From Thermocaproicibacter sp036260805 (GTDB taxonomy: Bacteria > Bacillota > Clostridia > Oscillospirales > Acutalibacteraceae), in the NCBI GenBank assembly GCA_036260805.1, contig DATALZ010000074.1, positions 1 through 64,000 on the forward strand: a stretch of DNA of 64,000 bases, given 5' to 3'. Positions 31,843 through 39,904 of this stretch are shown here, one piece after another (within the stretch, counting starts at the first letter, position 1; every line of letters begins with the position of its first letter). The notes beneath the pieces are model-generated. The model was given only the letters and a program-made list of their open reading frames with translations, was not told the origin of the DNA and ran no database searches. The translations under genes and the position numbers were made by a program.

Positions 31843-33672
31843 TTAATCACACTCTTCCACTAAGATGGTACCATTCACTCCGCTTTGGAATGTTACCTTT
31901 CCATTTTTAACAGTTGTCGTTTTATTGTCATATGCGTTACGGACCGTTTCACCATCTTGAAATACATTCTTTGTTGATATATCGATATTTTTATCGGCAT
32001 CCGTAAATGCAACAATAACTTTATCGATATTTGTACCAGCTGTATATTTCCTTGCAAAGATGAAAGGCGACCGGCTTATTTCAGTTTGCGTCCCTGCACC
32101 TACAGCAGGATGACGGTCACGGAATTTTCCAAGTATTTGCCAATGAGTTAATGTCTTCTGATCTATGCTGCTCCAGTTCATGTTGCTCCTTAAAGTTAAA
32201 TCCTGCGCCTGTAGATCCTTCCATTGCCGCGGACGGGCTGTTTCATCACCATAATAGATTTGTACAGCCCCAGGAGCCATGAGCAGGTAATCTCCCCCAT
32301 GAATTAAATCAGAACGTGGAAACAGAGCGTCATCATGCGAAGAAATATAGCTCAACACATTGAAATTCTTCTCAGAACGCAGCGTTTTTGACATGTAGTC
32401 GTAGGTATCCGGAACATTTGATTTATTCATTACATTCTGACGAAAACTAAAGTTAATCAGGGCATTGAACTTTCCGTCTGTGAAATAATCATCTTTTTCA
32501 ACACCGTGGCCATAAACCTCACCCACTGTCCAGAATGGAGTGTTATCCAACACCTTTTTCGGGTTATTTTTCCGCCATGTATCCAAAGCTTTCTGGCAAT
32601 ACTCCTTCAATTTCGCCCACGCAGAACGATCCACGTGTTTGGCCGTATCACAGCGGAACCCGTCAATTCCATAATCACGCACCCAATCAGTAAGCCATTT
32701 GATTTCGTAATTCAGAACAGTTGGTTTCAGGTTATTTTTCTTAAAAAAGTCACTTAGTTCTTTTTGTTCCTGACTAAGCCGCCCTTCTTTTTGCCATTTT
32801 GTTTTTAGTAACTGTGGAAGTTCAACCGAATTTGTGGTCTCATTTTTGAAATCCGGAAGACCGGAAACACACTGCTTGGTGTCGGAACTGTCACCAGTGT
32901 CATAACCAGCGAAGCCTTCGGCTGCACGAACCCAACTGCTCCCCCACCATTTGTTCCATAAATTTGATGTTAAATTTAAAAAAGATGATTCTTTTTGCGT
33001 GCTCAAATTGGATTCACTGCCATAATAATAAGATTTCCAACCATCGTTATATTGGCCGAATCCATACTCATCGGCGTCTTTCATCGTTGTGTAGCCGGGA
33101 TGATTCAAAATAACATCCATGACAATTCGAATGCCATGCTCATGAGCCGTATCAACCATTTTTTTAAATTCTTCTTTGGTTCCGTAATTGGCGTCCGGCT
33201 GAGTAAAATCCAAAGTCCAATAACCATGGAAAGCGTAAAATGCGTATCCATTCATGGAACGGCACCCGTGTACCTGTTCGAATGGTGGTGTAATCCAGAT
33301 TGCATTTACTCCCAGTTTGTCAAAATAACCTTCTTTGATTTTTTGGGTAATACCGGCAAAGTCTCCACCATGAAAACTTCCAGCGCTGTCTTCCCAACCG
33401 GACACTGGTTTGCCGTTCTGATCCAGGCTTCTCCCATACGAATGGTCGTTTGATGTGTTTCCGTTACAGAACCGATCTGTCAGCAAAAAATACACGGACG
33501 CATTATCCCAAGTAAATCCGAACTTCTTTGGACCGGCATTGACAATATTATTACTGTTAACAACATTGCTGCTTCCAGTTGCCGCTGACTGCTTCGCAGT
33601 ACAACCTACCGAACTGATGAAGATGAAAGCAGAAAGGGCGAGAGCAGTCAGACGTACAAATTTTTTCTGCAT
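31843..33672 (-). CDS. Secreted lipoprotein alpha-amylase (GH13)
   Basis: 609 residues. The lipoprotein signal ends SSVGC at cysteine 24, so the enzyme should be anchored outside the membrane. All four GH13 regions are present: I DVILNHPG, II GFRCDTAKH (nucleophile Asp), III GEVYGHG (acid Glu) and IV YISSHDD. It would cut starch or maltodextrins to oligosaccharides for the adjacent importer. A GTG three codons upstream overlaps the GAGGTG ribosome site, so ATG 33670-33672 is the better start. It is the last gene of malE-malF-malG-amylase, separated from malG by a terminator-like hairpin that may reduce its transcription. Confidence 0.93.
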   Translation of the reverse strand: MQKKFVRLTALALSAFIFISSVGCTAKQSAATGSSNVVNSNNIVNAGPKKFGFTWDNASVYFLLTDRFCNGNTSNDHSYGRSLDQNGKPVSGWEDSAGSFHGGDFAGITQKIKEGYFDKLGVNAIWITPPFEQVHGCRSMNGYAFYAFHGYWTLDFTQPDANYGTKEEFKKMVDTAHEHGIRIVMDVILNHPGYTTMKDADEYGFGQYNDGWKSYYYGSESNLSTQKESSFLNLTSNLWNKWWGSSWVRAAEGFAGYDTGDSSDTKQCVSGLPDFKNETTNSVELPQLLKTKWQKEGRLSQEQKELSDFFKKNNLKPTVLNYEIKWLTDWVRDYGIDGFRCDTAKHVDRSAWAKLKEYCQKALDTWRKNNPKKVLDNTPFWTVGEVYGHGVEKDDYFTDGKFNALINFSFRQNVMNKSNVPDTYDYMSKTLRSEKNFNVLSYISSHDDALFPRSDLIHGGDYLLMAPGAVQIYYGDETARPRQWKDLQAQDLTLRSNMNWSSIDQKTLTHWQILGKFRDRHPAVGAGTQTEISRSPFIFARKYTAGTNIDKVIVAFTDADKNIDISTKNVFQDGETVRNAYDNKTTTVKNGKVTFQSGVNGTILVEECD

Positions 33673-33693
33673 GATGCTCACCTCAATTCAAGC

Positions 33694-33727
33694 CAAAAAA
33701 GAAAGACGCAGTTTAGCTACGTCTTTC
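33694..33727 (-). terminator. Terminator-like hairpin between malG and the amylase gene
   Basis: A perfect GAAAGACG/CGTCTTTC stem with an 11-base loop, followed on the minus strand by TTTTTTGG. There is no promoter between it and the amylase gene, so partial read-through is needed for amylase expression. Confidence 0.7.
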
Positions 33728-33743
33728 TCCTTTGTTTCAGATT

Positions 33744-34598
33744 TTAACCTTTCACTGCGCCGCCTGTAATTCCTTCCACATAGAACCTCTGCAGGAAGAA
33801 AAACAGAATCATAATTGGTACGCCAATGCAAACGCACCCTGCGTTAAACTGAGTAAAGTTATTATAAATGTTATTCTTTTGAATCATTTGATAGAGACCG
33901 ATTGCAACCGTCCATTTATTGTAGTTATCACCCATGATGACGTTTGCAAAGATGAAATCGCCCCATGGAGCCATGAAAGCCATTAAAGCTGTATACACTA
34001 CGATAGGCCCGGAGTTCGGCATTATAATGTGCAGGAATACCTGCGCATTTGTAGCGCCATCGATCTTGGCTGCTTCGTCCAGTGAACGTGGAATCGTATC
34101 AAAAAAACCTTTTGAAATATAAAACCCAAGTCCGGCACCAGCAGAATACATAATAACCAAAGCCCAAAGATTCTGCGTTAAACCGACTGCCTTTAAAATG
34201 AAATAAACAGCAATCATTGACATAAAACCAGGGAACATACCCAAGATCAAAGCAATGTTCATATATGGTTTACGGAATCTAAAACGGAGACGGGATATGA
34301 CATATGCAACCGAAAGCGTTAAAAAGGTGCTGATTAAGCAAGATACACAAGCTACCCAAAACGTATTAAAGAACCAATCCTTAAATGGAAATACTGTACT
34401 GGTCCAAAGATTCTTGTAGTTATCCAGCGTCCAGTGTTCCGGGATGAAATTGGAAGTGAACGCCCCGGGTTCCGCACGGAAGGATGTTAAAACAACCCAT
34501 AAAACTGGAATTAACCAAATGACAGAAATGATAATCAGAACCAAATAAATCAGCGATGTGCTTAAAATCTTTCTTCTTTTTATACTTGAATTTTTCAT
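33744..34598 (-). CDS. malG: Maltodextrin ABC transporter permease MalG
   Basis: 284 residues with six membrane helices. The EAA loop EAAKIDGATNAQVFLHIIMPNSGP, which contacts the ATPase, and the C-terminal VEGITGGAVKG typical of MalG are clear. The ATG overlaps the malF stop by four bases (ATGA), with AGGAGG upstream. It pairs with MalF in the membrane. Confidence 0.95.
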   Translation of the reverse strand: MKNSSIKRRKILSTSLIYLVLIIISVIWLIPVLWVVLTSFRAEPGAFTSNFIPEHWTLDNYKNLWTSTVFPFKDWFFNTFWVACVSCLISTFLTLSVAYVISRLRFRFRKPYMNIALILGMFPGFMSMIAVYFILKAVGLTQNLWALVIMYSAGAGLGFYISKGFFDTIPRSLDEAAKIDGATNAQVFLHIIMPNSGPIVVYTALMAFMAPWGDFIFANVIMGDNYNKWTVAIGLYQMIQKNNIYNNFTQFNAGCVCIGVPIMILFFFLQRFYVEGITGGAVKG

Positions 34599-35959
34599 TG
34601 ATAATCTTCCTCCTTCTTATAAGAAGACGTCTGATGATAAGTAAGGAGAGACACAACCGCGCAAATAACAAAGGAAAGAATACCGATCGTAGAAGCGAGA
34701 CTGTAGTTGTAATTGTTTACAGTCAGTTTATACAACCATGTAACAAGCAAATCAGTCTTGCCTGCCTGGTAGTAATCCGTTGTTGTCGGCGCACCGCCTG
34801 TGAGAAGGAAAATAACATTAAAGTTATTCAGATTTCCAATAAATTGGGTAATGAGATATGGAGCGGTAACAAACAGTACATAAGGAAGCGTGATCTTAAA
34901 GAAAGTCTGAATGGCCGAGGCTCCGTCAATTTTGGCGGATTCATATAGTTCAGCCGGAATATTCATTAAAATACCGGATGTAATCAACATGGTATAAGGA
35001 ATACCAATCCAGAGGTTTACGACCAGAACAACAATTCTTGCATTCCAGGCATTATTTAACAGGAAATCGATTCTGCCAAAACCCATCCATACTAAAAGCT
35101 CATTGATTGGGCCAAACTGGTTAAACATGTTCTGCATAACAAGCAACGAAATAAACTGCGGAATGGCAATTGTCGTTACCAGAATGGAACGCCACATTGA
35201 CTTGAGCTTGATCTCTTTTTTGTTGATCATCAGCGCAACGATAATCCCAAGGAAGTAGTTCGAGAACGTTGCGATAAATGCCCAAACCAAGGTCCAAGCC
35301 AGCACATGGAAGAAAGTACTGGTCATGAGTTGATTTCCGCCAAGCAGATCAACAAAGTTTGAAATGCCAACCCAGTGGAAAAGGTTGCCAGGAACCTGAT
35401 GCTGACTGTCGTAGTTTGTAAATGCAATCAGGATCATGAAGATAATTGGCAAAGCAGTAATAAACAAAACGCCCAAAACCGGAAGCGTCAGCATAGTGCC
35501 ATGGAACTTTTCGTCTGCTAACGATCTAAAATCCTGCGCGAAAGTTTTTGGCTTTCTCCCTAATTGATGTTCCAAGATTAAAGTTCTTGCACTGGACAAA
35601 TTTACAAAATATAATACGATAAATAAACCGGTAATTACTAAAGACGCAATACCATACAGTAAAAAGAGCATGGAATTATCGCCCTGCTGCAGCACAGGAA
35701 GAAGTTTTCCTGGGACAATCGCCCACCCTTGCTTTTTCGTGCCAAGGGTACTGAGTCCCTGAACCAGGCCTGCACCTTTTACGATCATGAAAACTATGTA
35801 TCCGATTTCAGCTGCCAGAAAAAAAAGTCCTTTAAGAATCTGATGATTTGCAAAATTGGCAAATCCCATGATAAAGTAAGACCCGGCCTCTTTGTTCTTA
35901 AAAGTAAGTTTTGGCAGTGCTTTACTTTTCTTTTTTATTGCCTTGCCAGCTATCTCCAA
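34595..35959 (-). CDS. malF: Maltodextrin ABC transporter permease MalF
   Basis: 454 residues, long for a sugar permease, because two or three extra hydrophobic segments and a loop precede the six-helix core, as in MalF proteins. The EAA loop is YESAKIDGASAIQTFFKITLPYV. A GTG at 35968 also opens the frame, but GGGGTGG is correctly spaced for the TTG at 35957-35959. The start is therefore moderately certain. It lies downstream of malE after a stable intergenic hairpin and overlaps malG. Confidence 0.93.
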   Translation of the reverse strand: MEIAGKAIKKKSKALPKLTFKNKEAGSYFIMGFANFANHQILKGLFFLAAEIGYIVFMIVKGAGLVQGLSTLGTKKQGWAIVPGKLLPVLQQGDNSMLFLLYGIASLVITGLFIVLYFVNLSSARTLILEHQLGRKPKTFAQDFRSLADEKFHGTMLTLPVLGVLFITALPIIFMILIAFTNYDSQHQVPGNLFHWVGISNFVDLLGGNQLMTSTFFHVLAWTLVWAFIATFSNYFLGIIVALMINKKEIKLKSMWRSILVTTIAIPQFISLLVMQNMFNQFGPINELLVWMGFGRIDFLLNNAWNARIVVLVVNLWIGIPYTMLITSGILMNIPAELYESAKIDGASAIQTFFKITLPYVLFVTAPYLITQFIGNLNNFNVIFLLTGGAPTTTDYYQAGKTDLLVTWLYKLTVNNYNYSLASTIGILSFVICAVVSLLTYHQTSSYKKEEDYQ

Positions 35960-35988
35960 AATTACCACCCCGGCGTTTCATAGTATTT

Positions 35989-36019
35989 GCAGCTAAGCCC
36001 GTTCAGCGAGCTTAGCTGC
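35989..36019 (-). other. Stable malE-malF intercistronic hairpin
   Basis: A perfect ten-base stem GCAGCTAAGC/GCTTAGCTGC with an 11-base loop and no T run. It probably protects the malE mRNA end or reduces transcription into malF, consistent with the higher need for binding protein. Confidence 0.65.
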
Positions 36020-36060
36020 AATTGTGAGAAGATATGAAATTGAGAAGTTACGATACAGAA

Positions 36061-37365
36061 TTATTTCTTTATGCTGGATTTCAGCAAATCATTCCAAGCG
36101 TTCAGCTTAGTCTGCATATCGGCTTCCTTGATTTTGCCGTCAAAAATATCTTTTGTGTAAGCCATGCTGGAATCTGACCAGAAGTTGGTCATCTGAGGTA
36201 TAGAAGGCATCGGGACAGATGTCTTGATCTGAGCCAACTGAGCAGCGACTACTTCGTCACTTGTTACAGAAGAATCGCTTGCAGCCTTGGTATTGGCTGG
36301 GACAACGCCTCTCACTTTGAATGCTTTAAGCTGAGTATCCTGGCTTGTCATATAATCAGCAAGCTGCATCGCTGCCTGCGGGTATTTTGAGTGAGCGTTT
36401 ACAAGATACAGGGTATAGCCTGCGAAGGAAACGATCTGTTTGTCAGAACCACCGACGTTGATGGTCGGAAGCTTCGCAACAGCGAAATTGCTGCCCAAAG
36501 CCTTCTTGTAATCCTGTGCTTTCCAAGAACCGGTTGACTGTGCAACAAGAGAACCATCTTTCAGGAGCTTCAGAGCATCGCCATCGTTAATGTTCTTCAT
36601 ACCCTGAGCTTTTAATGTGGAAATGTATTTTGCAACTGCAAGTGCTTCCGGGCTGTTGAAAGTGCTGCCGCTTACATCGGTTCCCTTGTCGCCGAACAGC
36701 TTTACGCCGTTTGCTAAATACATAGGAGCCGTATTGTAGTTGTTGCCCATGTCCCAGCCGCACTGTTTGCCGGCTGCTTTTGCCTTTTTCAGCATGCCTT
36801 CCATTGTCTTAACATCGTCAGCACTCAGAACACTCTTGTTGTAATACAGGAAAATTGACTGAACGGAACGAGGATAACCATAAAGGGTATCTTTGTATGT
36901 TGACGCCTGTACGGCATTCGCATCATCGTTTGCCTTTACAGTATCGGCAAATACTGTGTTCGGATAGCAGGCGCCTGCTTCGACCAAAGCGCCGAGCTGG
37001 TCATGCGGAACGTCAAAAACATCGGCAGCCGCGTCAACGTCTTTCACAACAGCAGCCTGTGCCTTGTCTTCATCCTGCACATTAACTGTAACAGTATAGT
37101 TCTTGTCTGCATGTGCCTTGACAAAATCTGCTGCCATATCTTTCAGCATCTTCTGGTCGTCGGCGGAGCCCCAAAGTGTAATTTTCGCACCTTTTTCACC
37201 AATTTCTGATGAAGCTGCTGTGCTTGCAGCTGGGGTGGATGCCTGAGCGGATGCTGCAGGTGCTGTGGAAGACGCGTTGTTTGAGCCGTTGCATGCTGTC
37301 ATTCCAACAGCAAGAGCCGCTGCTAAAAAGCTAGCTGACACTCTTTTCCATACTTTTTCTCTCAT
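36061..37365 (-). CDS. malE: Maltodextrin-binding lipoprotein MalE
   Basis: 434 residues. A signal peptide ends VGMTAC (lipobox, cysteine 25), then an Ala/Ser/Thr-rich tether and an extracellular solute-binding family 1 domain: KITLWGSADDQKMLKDMAADF, DVPHDQLGALVEAGACYP, and MQLADYMTSQDTQLKAF. Aromatic and acidic residues of the binding cleft are plausible but not assignable by eye. AGGAGG precedes the ATG. It is the first gene of the malE-malF-malG-amylase operon, controlled by a consensus promoter with two palindromes just downstream. Confidence 0.93.
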   Translation of the reverse strand: MREKVWKRVSASFLAAALAVGMTACNGSNNASSTAPAASAQASTPAASTAASSEIGEKGAKITLWGSADDQKMLKDMAADFVKAHADKNYTVTVNVQDEDKAQAAVVKDVDAAADVFDVPHDQLGALVEAGACYPNTVFADTVKANDDANAVQASTYKDTLYGYPRSVQSIFLYYNKSVLSADDVKTMEGMLKKAKAAGKQCGWDMGNNYNTAPMYLANGVKLFGDKGTDVSGSTFNSPEALAVAKYISTLKAQGMKNINDGDALKLLKDGSLVAQSTGSWKAQDYKKALGSNFAVAKLPTINVGGSDKQIVSFAGYTLYLVNAHSKYPQAAMQLADYMTSQDTQLKAFKVRGVVPANTKAASDSSVTSDEVVAAQLAQIKTSVPMPSIPQMTNFWSDSSMAYTKDIFDGKIKEADMQTKLNAWNDLLKSSIKK

Positions 37366-37393
37366 TAATAATTACCTCCTAAAAAATACATTC

Positions 37394-37435
37394 CGAATAT
37401 TCGAAGAAACATTTAGTTATTTTCGAATATTTTCG
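37394..37435 (-). promoter_or_regulatory. Two operator-like palindromes in the malE leader
   Basis: CGAATATTCG (37394-37403) and CGAATATTTTCG (37424-37435) lie about 42-51 and 10-21 bases after the predicted transcription start. The GAATATTTTCG core recurs at the GH13 glucosidase promoter. This suggests repression by a LacI- or ROK-type maltodextrin regulator not present in full in the window. Confidence 0.6.
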
Positions 37436-37451
37436 GCTTCGTACGTCTACA

Positions 37452-37480
37452 AATATATCATCAAATATCGTTAATGTCAA
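37452..37480 (-). promoter_or_regulatory. Promoter of malE-malF-malG-amylase
   Basis: Minus-strand TTGACA (37475-37480) and TATATT (37452-37457) are exactly 17 bases apart, about 80 bases upstream of the malE start. Confidence 0.85.
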
Positions 37481-37596
37481 TAAGTTTTGTTACAAATTTT
37501 CTAAATATATTGTTCATTGTTTTTAGAACCTTGTTTTATTCTTTGCAAAATACACAATGTAGGCCTGAAATTTCTGGATTCTTTTCGAACTGTTTG

Positions 37597-37618
37597 CGAA
37601 ATAGCTTGGACTATTTCG
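37597..37618. other. Perfect hairpin after the pullulanase gene
   Basis: CGAAATAG pairs with CTATTTCG around six bases. The adjoining TTCGAACTGTTTGCGAA also resembles the operator half-sites nearby. It may be a weak pullulanase terminator or part of the regulatory region. No T run is present. Confidence 0.35.
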
Positions 37619-37653
37619 AATTAGTGATGAGGCCTTTTATCAAGTGCTTGATC

Positions 37654-39627
37654 TTAAAATTTCAAACATTTCAATATCAGGGGCGATTTAGGCCCAAGTA
37701 TAAAACTGCATCCGTTTATTCTGCCAAGTGGATGAACTCCCGCTTTAAGACCGTCCGCAAGGATTTCCCAATTCTGATCGCCGTCACTTTTTAGTTTAAC
37801 CTCAGATTGCTCAGAAAGAGCATTTACGCATACAGCTAATGTACATGTATCGCCGCTTAGAGTAAATGCAATCGTTCCGGGCGCAGAGTCTGCAAAATTC
37901 ATTTGAGCTGCCGCTGAGACAGAAGAATCTCTTAGCGCGGGGAACGCAGCGCGTATCTGAATCAGTCCGCGATAATATTCGATTAAATCGGAAAACTCCA
38001 ATGTTCTGCTCCAATCCAGACGATTTCTGGATTGGGACGCGCGAAAGCTGTTGTCCATGCCGCGTTTTGTGCGGGCGAATTCTTCGCCGGCCTGCAAAAA
38101 AGGCATCCCCTGCGACATAAAATACAATACCGCGCATAGTTTATTGAGCTTTACAATTTCTTCGTCGTAGGCTGTATAAATCCTTCCCCGCTTTGTGGAC
38201 GCGATCAATTTGTCCCAAAGCGATAAATTATCATGGGCAGAAACATAGGAAACAATCTGTGTAGGTACAGATGCAAGCGACTTCGAAAAATCATTCCTCG
38301 TCCATCCCTGCAGAGACGCTTTCACGGCATTTTCAAACTTCAGATTCCCCTGAACGAAGCCTTTTCTATGGCGAAAAAAGACATCGCCCTTAATGGAATC
38401 GCGGGTTGAATCGCAGAAAACACCGATACGAGAATCCAGCATTTTTACATGTTTTTTATCGGCAGGCAGGCTCCCCTTGCGCATGGACGGTTCCGAAGCA
38501 GACCATGGCTCCCCATAAACCAGTATTTTTCTGCCGTCCGGCAGTTTATCCAGTTCAGCTCGGATCAGATTCATTGTCTCAACATCAATGAGGCCCATGA
38601 GATCAAAGCGAAAACCGTCGATATGATACTCTTTCGCCCAGTATAAGACGGAATCGATGATGTACTTACGGCACATACAGCGTTCGCTTGCAGTTTCGTT
38701 TGAACAGGCGGAACCGTCGGCAAACTCTCCTTTTGAAGTGGTGCGATGGTAATAATACGGAACCATTCGATGAAACCATGATTCGGGTCCTTCAAAGGTA
38801 TGGTTATAAACAACGTCCATAATTACGCCGATTCCCGCTTGATGCAGAGCGGCTACCATCTTTTTGAACTCCAGAATCCGTACTTCACCGTGAAACGGGT
38901 CGGTGGAATAAGAGCCCTCAGGCACATTGAAATTCAAAGGGTCATAACCCCAGTTGAAGTCTCTGCCGGCCACTGATTCATCAATGCTGCCGTAATCATA
39001 AACCGGCATAAGCTGGACATGCGTAATGCCGAGTTTTTTCAGATAATTTAAGCAGGTTGGTGTCTTCCCGTCGAAAAGGGTCGTGTCGGGCTCGGTAAAC
39101 GCCATGTATTTTCCACGCCATTCTTTCCGGATTCCACATTTTGGATCGTTGGAAAAATCACCGACATGAATTTCCCAGACAACTGCATCCGTCTGATGCT
39201 CCGGCCTTTTAATGGAATCCAAATTCCACCCGGCAGGATTTGTTTTTGAAAGATCTACTACCATACTGCGCCGGCCGTTCACCCCGGCTGCTTTTGCATA
39301 TGGATCTGCCGTTTCCGTAATTTGTCCGAAATTCGTTGCCTCATATGTATAGTAAACACCGTTGAAATCTCCGGGAAGCGTCAGTTCCCATATTCCCCGG
39401 CCTTTTTGATTTAAAGACTCTTTTTGAATCAGCTTTCCGCCTTCACCCTGTTCGTACAGGCGAAGCGTAATAAAATACGCTGCCGGAGCCCATACCCGGA
39501 ATGTTGTGGATTGCGGGGTGTAGATTGCTCCGAGCTGACCGGAATAATAATAGTTCTCTTCAAAGTCCGGTGAATTGAATAATGAGGCCAGTTTTACAGG
39601 GTCATTTTCGAAGTTGAATCTCTTCAA
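37654..39627 (-). CDS. Type I pullulanase (GH13_14), intracellular
   Basis: 657 residues with no signal peptide. An N-terminal CBM48/E-set domain (TTFRVWAPAAYFITLRLYEQG) precedes the GH13 barrel. The pullulanase hallmark NWGYDPLNFNVPEGSYS is present, with DVVYNHTF (I), IDGFRFDLMG (II), VYGEPWSAS (III) and YVSAHDN (IV). It removes alpha-1,6 branches from imported dextrins. The open frame begins at ATG 39702, but that ATG lies inside the promoter between the -35 and -10 boxes. TTG 39625-39627 with AAAGGA upstream is therefore the first usable start. It is transcribed on its own from a promoter facing the glucosidase promoter. Confidence 0.93.
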   Translation of the reverse strand: MKRFNFENDPVKLASLFNSPDFEENYYYSGQLGAIYTPQSTTFRVWAPAAYFITLRLYEQGEGGKLIQKESLNQKGRGIWELTLPGDFNGVYYTYEATNFGQITETADPYAKAAGVNGRRSMVVDLSKTNPAGWNLDSIKRPEHQTDAVVWEIHVGDFSNDPKCGIRKEWRGKYMAFTEPDTTLFDGKTPTCLNYLKKLGITHVQLMPVYDYGSIDESVAGRDFNWGYDPLNFNVPEGSYSTDPFHGEVRILEFKKMVAALHQAGIGVIMDVVYNHTFEGPESWFHRMVPYYYHRTTSKGEFADGSACSNETASERCMCRKYIIDSVLYWAKEYHIDGFRFDLMGLIDVETMNLIRAELDKLPDGRKILVYGEPWSASEPSMRKGSLPADKKHVKMLDSRIGVFCDSTRDSIKGDVFFRHRKGFVQGNLKFENAVKASLQGWTRNDFSKSLASVPTQIVSYVSAHDNLSLWDKLIASTKRGRIYTAYDEEIVKLNKLCAVLYFMSQGMPFLQAGEEFARTKRGMDNSFRASQSRNRLDWSRTLEFSDLIEYYRGLIQIRAAFPALRDSSVSAAAQMNFADSAPGTIAFTLSGDTCTLAVCVNALSEQSEVKLKSDGDQNWEILADGLKAGVHPLGRINGCSFILGPKSPLILKCLKF

Positions 39628-39671
39628 ATCATCAGTTTCCTTTCGAGAAAGTTTTTTCTTTTGGCTTAATT

Positions 39672-39719
39672 GTTTTCGAAACACCAGCTTATTGTAATAC
39701 ATAACATTTGTTCTGTCAA
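39672..39719 (-). promoter_or_regulatory. Pullulanase promoter with operator palindrome at the start site
   Basis: Minus-strand TTGACA (39714-39719) and TACAAT (39691-39696) are 17 bases apart. GTTTTCGAAAC (39672-39682), containing the TTTCGAAA palindrome, covers about +3 to +13, an ideal repressor position. Confidence 0.75.
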
Positions 39720-39820
39720 CGATACATATTTTTATTAAATTAGCCTATTTTTTCCGATTTACTATAAAATAATTAACAAGTAATTGGATAAATGCCAGCT
39801 TAATCTTAAAATAATAAGCA

Positions 39821-39867
39821 GAATATTTTCGAAAACCATTGACTCAAATCGACTCAAACGATATGAT
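39821..39867 (+). promoter_or_regulatory. Promoter and operator of the GH13 alpha-glucosidase gene
   Basis: TTGACT (39839-39844) and TATGAT (39862-39867) are 17 bases apart. Directly upstream, GAATATTTTCGAAAACC (39821-39837) contains the palindrome TTTTCGAAAA and the 11-mer GAATATTTTCG also found in the malE leader. Confidence 0.75.
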
Positions 39868-39904
39868 AGGACAGGAATATCAAAAGTTGAAAAGGGGAAT
39901 GGAA

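Noticed and set aside
37654..39702. Pullulanase start at ATG 39702
   Set aside because: That ATG lies between the -35 and -10 boxes of the pullulanase promoter, upstream of the transcription start.
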